DNA of 11,593 bases from Deltaproteobacteria bacterium (GCA_013287405.1 JABDDW010000033.1:4780-16372); one strand, 5' to 3'. Numbered from the stretch's first letter, positions 1 to 6,294 are shown. Program-made: numbers and translations. The notes: generated by a model not told the origin, from the sequence alone.

Positions 1-248
1 TTTCAAAAAATTTTTTGTTTTAAGTGCCAGTCGCCTCCTACGGCATCTTAATCCCGTCTTCCTAAGCAAAGCCTCGTGCCAGGCTATGCCTGTCACTCCC
101 ATTTGCCCGCCTTTGGCGGAGTCAGCCGGGGATGCCTCCGTCGTCTCCTTTTCTTTTATTCCTCACCTCTTCGACTGGGCGAAAGGGGATTCGGAAAAAA
201 GAACCCTCTAAAAACAAAAACTCTCTTGAAAGGAGAGCGAAAATGGAA
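1..248 (+). repeat. Direct repeat, copy 1 (leader module)
   Basis: The first 236 bases match 4766-5001 base for base. Three mismatches follow (237-239), then identity resumes through the ATG and the first Glu codon, after which the two genes diverge. The repeat is richer in GC than the genes around it. It begins with the 14-base palindrome CAAAAAATTTTTTG (4-17) and ends on a strong Shine-Dalgarno, AAAGGAGA (229-236). It starts at the window edge, so it may extend further left. Ending exactly at the translation start suggests a 5' UTR or promoter cassette rather than an insertion sequence. No transposase or terminal inverted repeat is visible. Confidence 0.97.
42..236 (+). promoter_or_regulatory. 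Structured 5' leader with riboswitch-like layout (copy 1)
   Basis: Seen by hand pairing. A closing helix GGCATC (42-47) with GATGCC (131-136) continues past a 5-nt bulge (48-52) as CCCG (53-56) with CGGG (127-130). Inside are hairpin 76-96 (GTG-C-CAGGC-TAT-GCCTG-T-CAC, one C/T mismatch) and hairpin 107-119 (CCGCC-TTT-GGCGG). Downstream, TCTCCTTT (144-151) pairs perfectly with the Shine-Dalgarno AAAGGAGA (229-236), but also with AAAGGGGA (182-189) through one G-U. A local hairpin, CTCTCTT (221-227) with AGGAGAG (231-237), can also cover the Shine-Dalgarno in this copy. I recognise no known riboswitch class. The fold is inference, since identical copies give no covariation. Confidence 0.5.
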
Positions 249-848
249 CTTCAAACATCAATAGAAATTATAGACACTCTTAGAATTTCAGATCTCATTT
301 TAAAATCGGTCAATTATTTCAGCCCCTCACGAGACGGTTCTTATTCCTTCTTGGGTAATTTTGTAAATGGCTCCAGTTTCAATCTCTTTATCCATAATAA
401 AGAAGAATGTAAATTACTGATCGAAGCACTCAAGCTCAAATTACATGCTCAATATTCTTTAACCAGCCAATTCAAGGACTTTCTGCAACTTAAGGTGGGA
501 GAGAAGTACACACTCGCTATGATGGGAGATATGGGCTTCGTATTTTCTAGACAGTTCATTTTTCATTCTCTTGAATTTGGAAAATATGCTCAATATACGG
601 ATTCAGTGAAACTTATCTTCAAAGAGAAGAGAAAATGTAATTTAGCAGCCATTACCTTTTATGAAAGAAAATCATTCGCTATTTGGGCGGGATTTGTTGA
701 ACCTAATACTGATATATATGGTGGAGCCAAAGAAGAGGGTGGATTAATTATCCAAGAATCAAAATATCTTTCTTGTGATTCACAATATTTCACTGACGCC
801 TTGAAAAGTGTAGATCAGAAACCGTTTATTTTATATTCAGGTTATTGA
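243..848 (+). CDS. Hypothetical protein, 201 aa
   Basis: I do not recognise this protein. The ATG at 243 was chosen because AAAGGAGA lies 6 bases upstream. The frame is open back to an ATG at 132 inside the repeat, but that codon has no ribosome binding site. The protein looks soluble, with no signal peptide or membrane helix. It mixes short hydrophobic strands with charged segments (for example KEKRKCNL near the middle) and has no catalytic motif I can name. It is preceded by leader copy 1 and followed 11 bases later by its own terminator, so it is probably monocistronic. Sharing a leader with the 5008 gene suggests common regulation, although the proteins are unrelated past their first two residues. 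Confidence 0.8.
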   Translation: MELQTSIEIIDTLRISDLILKSVNYFSPSRDGSYSFLGNFVNGSSFNLFIHNKEECKLLIEALKLKLHAQYSLTSQFKDFLQLKVGEKYTLAMMGDMGFVFSRQFIFHSLEFGKYAQYTDSVKLIFKEKRKCNLAAITFYERKSFAIWAGFVEPNTDIYGGAKEEGGLIIQESKYLSCDSQYFTDALKSVDQKPFILYSGY

Positions 849-859
849 ATAAATCTTAG

Positions 860-899
860 ACTCAAGATCTCGGAGACGGGATCTTGAGTTACGTTTTTT
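860..899 (+). terminator. Rho-independent terminator of the 201-aa gene
   Basis: Perfect 10-bp stem ACTCAAGATC (860-869) and GATCTTGAGT (880-889) with a 10-base loop, followed closely by six T (894-899). It lies 11 bases after the stop codon. The stretch from 900 to 1073 holds no gene or site I can support. Confidence 0.9.
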
Positions 900-1073
900 C
901 TGTTACCGTGGCGGCCCTTCCAGGTTTCATCAGATAGCCTTGGACAGAGGAACAAATTTTATATTCTACTAAGTTTTATTAGCAGTGAAATTTTCTGCTT
1001 CTAAAAACAGCAAAAGTTACTTATTCAAGGTATCATAGCTTTGAGTATTAACTAGCGCAGTTGGACTGGGGCA

Positions 1074-1988
1074 TTAGAGGGTAGCTACTTTAATTGGATT
1101 TAGAAAAATTTTCTTATCGAGAAAATGAATTACCCCTGGTCTGGGGACTACTTTAAGACGATCTCCAAATCCCTGTTCAGATAGGAGTTCCAAAAGACCA
1201 CGAAGCAGTTCTTTGCACATTTTGGCGCGTTCGATAGTTTTGTCTTTGGGATCGGAAGTAAAAATCTCCACTGGTATAAGGCTTCCCTTTGTGATTGGAA
1301 AACCGAGGACAGCATAGGAGATAAATTCAGAATCGCCAAGATCCAATGTCTTAATTTTTCCCAGCTTTGCAGTATTCGGCCAACCTGGTCCCGAAGTGTC
1401 TTTACCTTGTTTTTTGGCTAAAAGTTGAAGCCTTTCATTTATTAATTGGATTAATTTTAAAACTGGTATGGGCATTCCCGTTTCCCATAGGTCTAAGATC
1501 CATATAAGGTGCTGCAAATAAATGTCCACTCGCTCCTGTCTTTTATGAATGAAGGACGTTATTGCGTTGAATGTTAAGTAGATTAAAAGAAATTCACGAA
1601 GTACTTTCCTATTTTTTTTCCACCGCGCATAAGCCGCCCGAAAGGTTCTTCTGGATACTTCAGAGCGATTACATTCACTAATTTTTCTGCGCAAATTTTT
1701 CATTGCATCATCAACTAAGCGGGGAAGTCTTCTGGTATAATAATGCTCGCATTTAAGTTTTGATTTATTAAACCAATCGGCGAGGTCGTCTCCCTCTGAT
1801 ATCTGGCTAAGTTGAGGAAGTTTCCTTGATGGAATTGCCCCGGTATATTCAAGAATAAGAGTTGGTGGGAATAGTACATTGGTGGCTAGTGAAATCTTGT
1901 TTTTACGACAGTAATCTAGCCAGGCAGCTCCACCTTCTCCTGTTTTAATTGATCGCAAAAAATTTGTGTCCAGTAATAAATAGTCTAT
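1074..1988 (-). CDS. Large PIN-domain protein, putative RNase toxin, probable AUA start
   Basis: The N-terminus reads DYLLLDTNFLRSI, a typical PIN-fold first strand with catalytic Asp (D7 counted from 1988). Further PIN-type acidic positions are visible: E47 in LILEYTG, D219 and E221 in LGDSEFISYA, and D246 in IFTSDPKD. PIN domains are metal-dependent ribonucleases, usually 130-150 aa. This protein is about 304 aa, with a mostly basic, helical insertion of roughly 160 residues between E47 and D219. There is no ATG, GTG or TTG before TTG 1958, and starting there would remove the catalytic Asp. GAGG (1999-1996) stands 7 bases before an ATA at 1988, which I take as the start; a degraded start codon is the alternative. 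It follows the HTH gene by 58 bases on the same strand, as in a toxin-antitoxin operon. Function is inferred from fold and context. Confidence 0.75.
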   Translation of the reverse strand: MDYLLLDTNFLRSIKTGEGGAAWLDYCRKNKISLATNVLFPPTLILEYTGAIPSRKLPQLSQISEGDDLADWFNKSKLKCEHYYTRRLPRLVDDAMKNLRRKISECNRSEVSRRTFRAAYARWKKNRKVLREFLLIYLTFNAITSFIHKRQERVDIYLQHLIWILDLWETGMPIPVLKLIQLINERLQLLAKKQGKDTSGPGWPNTAKLGKIKTLDLGDSEFISYAVLGFPITKGSLIPVEIFTSDPKDKTIERAKMCKELLRGLLELLSEQGFGDRLKVVPRPGVIHFLDKKIFLNPIKVATL

Positions 1989-2046
1989 TATTTTACCTCA
2001 ATATCTTAACTTTATGATGTCGCTATTGAATTATTTTGGTTCCGCT

Positions 2047-2499
2047 CTAACGGATACGTTCTTTTATAGCCATATTGTAAATACCATTTTCAATGGGCCA
2101 TTTTTCTTTTTCATATTTACTACGCAAAAATTTTAATGCAGCGTCAGCAACATCAATTAAAAACTCATTACGATTTGTTCCTTCGTGAATAGCCGAAGCG
2201 ACATCAAGAAAAGTACCGTCTGCAAGAGGGTAGCAGGGGGTCACTAAGACTTTCATCATAAGGGAAGCGTTGAGAGATTGATCTTTCTTCAAGGTCTCAA
2301 CCACGTACAGGAGTGCTAGCAGCCGTTTTCCAACCTTGCCACTGGCATCGTTAAAGGGTTTTTCAACCGATGTAGATAGAGCCGTCTGGGTGACACCAAT
2401 CAATGAGCAAAGGGTCTTTTGAGAACAATCTAAATTCTCTAATATAGCGTCAACTAAGGTTCTAATCTTCAAAGGGTGAGTGACTAACGTAAGATCCAT
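2047..2499 (-). CDS. HTH protein, putative antitoxin/autorepressor of the PIN gene
   Basis: 150 aa. ATG 2499 is preferred over GTG 2508 because AAAGG lies 8 bases before it. Residues about 14-48 (VDAILENL...LCSLIGVTQTALSTSV) read as a helix-turn-helix with the Xre-like turn LIGVTQTALS. They are followed by a helical stretch with GKRLLALL and a C-terminal part (about 95-135) whose style recalls the Xre/MbcA/ParS antitoxins; that resemblance is weak and unverified. It is first in a minus-strand pair with the PIN gene. Its promoter carries a palindrome between the -35 and -10 boxes, which fits repression by its own product. It could also be a plain regulator unrelated to toxicity. Confidence 0.72.
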   Translation of the reverse strand: MDLTLVTHPLKIRTLVDAILENLDCSQKTLCSLIGVTQTALSTSVEKPFNDASGKVGKRLLALLYVVETLKKDQSLNASLMMKVLVTPCYPLADGTFLDVASAIHEGTNRNEFLIDVADAALKFLRSKYEKEKWPIENGIYNMAIKERIR

Positions 2500-2521
2500 A
2501 AAAGGCACCTTTCTTTAATTT

Positions 2522-2550
2522 ATTATCGACTTTTATATAAAAAAAGTCAA
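2522..2550 (-). promoter_or_regulatory. Sigma70-type promoter with embedded operator palindrome
   Basis: On the minus strand, TTGACT (2550-2545), a 17-base spacer and GATAAT (2527-2522) lie 22 bases before the start of the HTH gene. The spacer contains the inverted repeat GACTTTT (2528-2534) and AAAAGTC (2542-2548), placed so that a bound repressor would block both boxes. It lies in the 117-base divergent gap shared with the 2617 gene. Confidence 0.75.
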
Positions 2551-2616
2551 TTTTTTAAACTAATGGGCCTTTAAGATTATATGTCAATATCTCTAACCTA
2601 TTGATATTATAGATAA

Positions 2617-3294
2617 ATGTATAAAACCATGTATTCGAAGATATTTTCAGAGAAATTACGAGTACTTACACTTGCAGTAAGGGCAGATATTGAAAAAGCC
2701 ATAGCGCGTGTTCTAACTAATCCCACTCTCCAGCAATACCAGCGACCCTACCTAACTCCGTATTGCCAAGAGCATCCTAGTGATAAAACACTGACTCTGT
2801 TTTTTGAAATTCTAGGCCCTTTAAATAAGGTCTTCTTTGTATGGATCAACGATGAGCGACACCCCCATGATACTCATAAAAATCACGGTGATGACCCTTG
2901 TCTTAAAGAGTTCTCCAGATTGAGAGCCAGTGGAAGTTTGGAAACTTATTCGCAAAACTTTCATGAAGGTGTTTTTACAGTTAAGCCGAGAGCTAACAAA
3001 CCAAACTTCATGGTCTTTGAAAAATATGGGGTCTCGGTTTTTTCTCCAGTTTATCATGACGGAGCCATTTTCTACATAATGGCGATCACCACTCGCGCAG
3101 AAAATGATGAAATTCACGATCATTATTCAGTTTTCATTGAAAAGCTTCATCAGCATTTTTCTTCAACCAAACAACCATTTGAAATTAGGGTAAATAGTGG
3201 GGATCATGATTTTCAAAAGCTTGTTGAAGATAATATTGATCCGTCGAAGTGGAAGCTAAATGGAGCATCTGGCGATATAAGCTGGTCTATCTAA
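2617..3294 (+). CDS. YhaV/RelE-like toxin domain fused to unknown C-terminal domain
   Basis: 225 aa. Residues about 55-115 carry a strand-rich segment with FFVWINDE followed by D-P-C-L-K-E-F...L...G. This resembles the YhaV branch of the RelE superfamily (pattern VWVNDE...D.Y..F..ML..G), which are ribosome-linked mRNA interferases. The match is by eye and only the motif region is convincing. Residues about 116-225 are not recognised; they contain a strand-rich core (GVSVFSPVYHDGAIFYIMAI) and a Trp-rich end. The start is uncertain, because ATG 2617 and ATG 2629 both lack a clear Shine-Dalgarno. There is no antitoxin gene directly beside it on this strand. It is divergent from the HTH-PIN pair and could share its regulation. 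Confidence 0.7.
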   Translation: MYKTMYSKIFSEKLRVLTLAVRADIEKAIARVLTNPTLQQYQRPYLTPYCQEHPSDKTLTLFFEILGPLNKVFFVWINDERHPHDTHKNHGDDPCLKEFSRLRASGSLETYSQNFHEGVFTVKPRANKPNFMVFEKYGVSVFSPVYHDGAIFYIMAITTRAENDEIHDHYSVFIEKLHQHFSSTKQPFEIRVNSGDHDFQKLVEDNIDPSKWKLNGASGDISWSI

Positions 3295-3317
3295 AATAGT
3301 AATTAATTTTTTCACTT

Positions 3318-3950
3318 TCAAAGGTTATGACTTTTCATCGTTATCGGATTTCGAAATAGAGGCGCATTCAAAACCATCGTGTGGTATTCACCATTTTCTC
3401 CGCAAAGGTCAATGCCTGCCGTTTTCGTGAGGGCCGATAGTTCATTCAATAATAATTTGTCAATGATCCGCCCACACCAATCTTGGGAAAGGGCCGGATG
3501 ACTAACCAATGTTATTTTTGCTTCAATTTTGCGATCTAACAATTCAGTCATGAGGGACTGGCGATTTTCATTCCACAAAGGGCGGATAACCTCAATGGCG
3601 ATATTTGTGCAACACTCGACAATCCAATTGGGGAGCCCATTTACGAGATCGACGTCTCCGGTGACAACAGAAGTTACACCAAACTCATTCTTGAGAGAGT
3701 TCAGCCCAGCAATATATCCAGCTCTATAAGGTTCACTTACAGGCATTAAAAATAATGGAAGCCCCAACGCCTCGGCTTGCTTTTTCATATCGTCAATGGG
3801 GTGAGCAATGAAATTCACTTCTCCAACAGGGACAAAAGTGGCAAGGCAGGCGATGCGAAATCCTTTTTCATGCACTCGATGAAGAGATAGGCAACTATCC
3901 TTCCCTCCAGTCCATAAGACTGCGACTGCCTTTTCAAGGTTCTTTTGCAT
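3318..3950 (-). CDS. DUF71/Dph6-family ATP-PPi loop protein, paralogue 2
   Basis: 210 aa from ATG 3950; TTG 3962 is a weaker alternative. The PP-loop TGGKDS (residues 14-19) and the family signature GENGEYHT (184-191) mark an ATP-binding adenine-nucleotide alpha-hydrolase fold. In eukaryotes and archaea Dph6 ligates ammonia to diphthine on elongation factor 2. Bacteria lack diphthamide, so bacterial members have other roles, and comparative genomics has proposed cobalamin salvage for some. The start overlaps the end of the upstream paralogue by 17 bases, so the two are probably translationally coupled. It converges on the 2617 gene with a 23-base gap and no clear terminator. Confidence 0.87.
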   Translation of the reverse strand: MQKNLEKAVAVLWTGGKDSCLSLHRVHEKGFRIACLATFVPVGEVNFIAHPIDDMKKQAEALGLPLFLMPVSEPYRAGYIAGLNSLKNEFGVTSVVTGDVDLVNGLPNWIVECCTNIAIEVIRPLWNENRQSLMTELLDRKIEAKITLVSHPALSQDWCGRIIDKLLLNELSALTKTAGIDLCGENGEYHTMVLNAPLFRNPITMKSHNL

Positions 3951-4605
3951 ATACGTCCGCAAAGATAAAACCTTCCCGCTCTACAATTTCTCCGACCTCT
4001 ACGTTGATGGGCTTTTCAAATATCGGAGCATCGTAAACAAAAGTATGAAATTCTCCATTTTCCCCGCAGGGGTCTATGCCTTTAGGTAAATCCTTAAGAA
4101 AACTCTCATCAAATTTTCTTCCAGCAAAGGAGGGTGAGAGTTTTTTTGGATCAACGCAAGTAATGACGGCTTTAAATCCTGAAGCAATCATTTCTTGAGC
4201 TAAAATAGCAGTAGGTCTTTTCCAAATTGGAAAGAGCGGAGTGATGCCAGCGCCTTCCAGCATCTTTATCCGGTATTGCCGAATATCTTCTAGAAAGAGA
4301 TCTCCAAACATCATGTAAGAGACATCATTTCTTTTGGCTTCATTGAGGGCTTCACCCATGCAACTTTCATAAATTTCATTGGAACATGGATGCGGGAGTT
4401 TTATTCGATGTAGAGGTAGTTTAAGTTCTTCAGCCTGTCTTATTAAAAGTGTCTCGCGGACTGAGTGCATGGCGACTCGTTCAAAGGTTTCATTGATGGT
4501 CGTTACAAGTTTTGTAACCTCAAACTTACCAAGCTTCATCAACTCATTTAATGCAAAAGCCGAATCCTTACCGGAGGACCAGCTTACCCAGACTTTATTG
4601 GTCAA
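3934..4605 (-). CDS. DUF71/Dph6-family ATP-PPi loop protein, paralogue 1
   Basis: 223 aa. The PP-loop SSGKDS (residues 10-15) is close to the N-terminus, and GENGEFHT (181-188) is the family's C-terminal signature; both are intact, so ATP binding and amide- or thiol-type ligation chemistry is likely. The start is TTG at 4605, supported by AAAGG about 8 bases upstream and by the short distance to the PP-loop. It is first of the two-gene pair, whose members have diverged well beyond a recent duplication. The substrate is unknown. A classical diphthamide role is unlikely in a bacterium. No convincing promoter was found in 4606-4765, which otherwise holds only a small inverted repeat (CTCAA-AA-TTGAG, 4681-4692). 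Confidence 0.88.
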   Translation of the reverse strand: MTNKVWVSWSSGKDSAFALNELMKLGKFEVTKLVTTINETFERVAMHSVRETLLIRQAEELKLPLHRIKLPHPCSNEIYESCMGEALNEAKRNDVSYMMFGDLFLEDIRQYRIKMLEGAGITPLFPIWKRPTAILAQEMIASGFKAVITCVDPKKLSPSFAGRKFDESFLKDLPKGIDPCGENGEFHTFVYDAPIFEKPINVEVGEIVEREGFIFADVYAKEP

Positions 4606-4765
4606 TTGATTAGCCTTTCTTAATTTCGCTCATTCAATACCCTTTCCCACATTTCTAGCGGTCTGAAGCTGTAAACGCCACTCAAAATTGAGGCTGGGTC
4701 ATTTTCTAAAATTAATTGAGCTTAAGTTTCCAATCTTTGACTGTTGTTTTCGCGTAAAGCCGTCT

Positions 4766-5013
4766 TTTCAAAAAATTTTTTGTTTTAAGTGCCAGTCGCC
4801 TCCTACGGCATCTTAATCCCGTCTTCCTAAGCAAAGCCTCGTGCCAGGCTATGCCTGTCACTCCCATTTGCCCGCCTTTGGCGGAGTCAGCCGGGGATGC
4901 CTCCGTCGTCTCCTTTTCTTTTATTCCTCACCTCTTCGACTGGGCGAAAGGGGATTCGGAAAAAAGAACCCTCTAAAAACAAAAACTCTCTTGAAAGGAG
5001 AATTAAAATGGAA
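4766..5013 (+). repeat. Direct repeat, copy 2 (leader module)
   Basis: This is the second copy of the module at 1-248, in the same orientation and 4765 bases downstream, here in front of the 73-aa gene at 5008. Sequence to the left of 4766 is unique within this window, so the left edge can be placed at or near 4766 only if copy 1 also ends there; copy 1 is cut by the window edge. The two copies flank about 4.5 kb in direct orientation. Confidence 0.97.
4807..5001 (+). promoter_or_regulatory. Structured 5' leader with riboswitch-like layout (copy 2)
   Basis: The same elements lie 4765 bases downstream: closing helix 4807-4812/4896-4901 with the bulged extension, hairpins 4841-4861 and 4872-4884, pyrimidine tract 4909-4916, its alternative partner 4947-4954, and the Shine-Dalgarno 4994-5001. 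The base after the Shine-Dalgarno is A here instead of G, so the local hairpin that can cover the Shine-Dalgarno loses its terminal C-G pair relative to copy 1. I could not assign a promoter inside the repeat with confidence. Confidence 0.48.
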
Positions 5014-5229
5014 ACCAACACTCAAAACAAAGTAAACGCTCAACGCAATCAAGGCAAATTTGTCGAGCCAACAGTATTTGTCAAAGGCGATTACATCACG
5101 CTTGCCTTACCTGGGAATATCTTAGTGAGAAAGCATGTCAATTACTTCAAGAAGATCATGGGTGTCTCATTTATCCCAAAAGTGAGATCTGAAGATCAAA
5201 GCTTTTCTAACTCTCCGAGCCTCGCGTGA
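5008..5229 (+). CDS. Hypothetical small protein, 73 aa
   Basis: I do not recognise it. The ATG at 5008 follows the leader repeat's AAAGGAGA by 6 bases, and the ATG-Glu start is shared with the 243 gene. It has a polar N-terminus rich in Asn and Gln, then a strand-like core (FVKGDYITLALPGNILVRKHVNYFKKI) that I give only as a description. There is no membrane helix. The stop codon lies inside a strong hairpin (5215-5236). It is first in a likely two-gene unit with the DUF3560 gene, starting 57 bases further on. Confidence 0.78.
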   Translation: METNTQNKVNAQRNQGKFVEPTVFVKGDYITLALPGNILVRKHVNYFKKIMGVSFIPKVRSEDQSFSNSPSLA

Positions 5230-5248
5230 GGCTCGGGGCCTTCGGGCC
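5215..5248 (+). other. Two adjacent hairpins across the stop codon
   Basis: CCGAGCCTC-GCGT-GAGGCTCGG (5215-5236) is a perfect 9-bp stem that contains the TGA stop (5227-5229). It is directly followed by GGCC-TTCG-GGCC (5237-5248), a stem with a UUCG-type tetraloop. No T tract follows, so this is unlikely to be a full intrinsic terminator. It may protect the 3' end, pause polymerase, or set the ratio of the two flanking genes. Confidence 0.85.
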
Positions 5249-5286
5249 TTCATCTTCAACTAAAACTTTTAATGGAGATTAAATTT

Positions 5287-6258
5287 ATGACTATTGAAAA
5301 TAACTCTAACCAATTCGTCGCAACTGAAACTCAAGAATCGTCACAAGATGGTGATATTTTAAAATCAAATGGCCTAACTATCAGTGAAACCGTGACCACT
5401 CCTCAAAAGTCATGGAAGAAACCTCGTCCTGTTTGGGTTGTAAGTGGAAATTGGCAAGGATTTGAAGGACTACTGTATGACCTTGGCGGCAAAAAGTATC
5501 GCGGCTCTTGGTCGTTTTTCAGTAATCCCACTGATGAATTGATTGAAGCTCTTAAATCAACTCAACGTCTCAGTTTTGCAGAAATTCAAGAAGCTAAGAT
5601 TGACCGCAAAATCGAGCGCATTGAGAAACTTGAAGGATATGCTGCGAATGCTGAAAAGCGTTCAAATTTAGCCTACGAGGCAGCAAGCCGAATCGGGTCT
5701 TTCATTCCCATGGGGCAGCCAATCTTAGTTGGTCATCATTCAGAAAAACGTCACAGACGTGATATTTCTCGTATTGATAACCAAATGAGAAAGAGTGTCG
5801 AGGAGTCAAAGAAAGTTGACTACTTTGAATCGAAAATCTCCACACTCAAGTACGAAGTTGGTCGCAATCAGAAAAGTCGCTCCTATTTGGGAAATCGTCT
5901 TGCCGAAGCTCAAAGTCATTTGGCAAAGATTCAAAGAGCCAAAGATCGTTATGAAGAGTTCCATCGTTTAGAAACGTACAATCTGCGGCTTCAAAGTGCG
6001 ACAGAAGCTGTCGAATACTGGAGCAAATCACTTAAAGATCTTGAGGCAGAATTGCTGAATCAAGGTGGTAAGGTAGCCTCTCCTGAAACGATCAAACCTG
6101 GGTATTTAATCAAGTACGGAAATTGGTATCCAGTGGTAAGGGTCAACAAGAAAACTGTGACAATTTCTCATTGGCTTGATGTTCCGAAGTTTACCTTTAA
6201 ACTTCCTTATACCAAGATTCAGAGCTTCAAAGCTCCCGAAGAAAAAGGAGCAGAATAG
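5287..6258 (+). CDS. DUF3560-domain coiled-coil protein
   Basis: 323 aa. The central part (about 110-180) has the hallmark of DUF3560: GQPILVGHHSEKRHRRD followed by RIDNQMRKSVE. That family is common on plasmids, phages and integrated elements, and its function is unknown. An N-terminal region rich in Trp (about 45-75, with WVVSGNWQGFEG) precedes long heptad-like coiled coils (about 100-260). The last 50 residues (KPGYLIKYGNWYPVVRVNKKTV) look like a small beta-barrel, SH3-like. Start 5287 was chosen over 5272 because GGAG lies 9 bases upstream. It is second in the unit behind leader copy 2 and ends at a strong terminator. The family supports a mobile-element origin for this stretch. Confidence 0.9.
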   Translation: MTIENNSNQFVATETQESSQDGDILKSNGLTISETVTTPQKSWKKPRPVWVVSGNWQGFEGLLYDLGGKKYRGSWSFFSNPTDELIEALKSTQRLSFAEIQEAKIDRKIERIEKLEGYAANAEKRSNLAYEAASRIGSFIPMGQPILVGHHSEKRHRRDISRIDNQMRKSVEESKKVDYFESKISTLKYEVGRNQKSRSYLGNRLAEAQSHLAKIQRAKDRYEEFHRLETYNLRLQSATEAVEYWSKSLKDLEAELLNQGGKVASPETIKPGYLIKYGNWYPVVRVNKKTVTISHWLDVPKFTFKLPYTKIQSFKAPEEKGAE

Positions 6259-6259
6259 T

Positions 6260-6294
6260 AAAAAAGGCGGGCACAAATGCCCGCCTCTTTTTTT
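6260..6294. terminator. Bidirectional rho-independent terminator
   Basis: GGCGGGCA (6266-6273), loop CAAA, TGCCCGCC (6278-6285), followed by a T-rich tract (6286-6294). On the other strand the A run at 6260-6265 supplies the T tract. It therefore serves both the DUF3560 gene and the convergent XRE gene, whose stop is at 6301. Confidence 0.95.

Noticed and set aside
107..119. CCGCC-TTT-GGCGG hairpin as a terminator or attenuator
   Set aside because: No T tract follows. It fits better as an internal hairpin of the leader fold.
132..242. N-terminal extension of the 201-aa and 73-aa proteins from ATG 132/4897, in frame in both copies
   Set aside because: No Shine-Dalgarno precedes it, whereas ATG 243/5008 has AAAGGAGA at ideal spacing. 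It stays a remote possibility, since the frame is kept open in both copies.
1..248. Leader repeat as an insertion sequence or CRISPR repeat
   Set aside because: It encodes no transposase, has no terminal inverted repeats or target duplication visible, and there are only two copies 4.7 kb apart without spacers.
76..264. Open frame of 62 codons inside the leader, repeated at 4841-5035, as a leader peptide
   Set aside because: It starts at GTG without a ribosome binding site and runs past the real gene start. Identity of the repeat alone explains its presence in both copies.
960..1073. AGCAG/CTGCT inverted repeat as terminator of the PIN gene
   Set aside because: Short stem, wide loop and no T tract on the minus strand.
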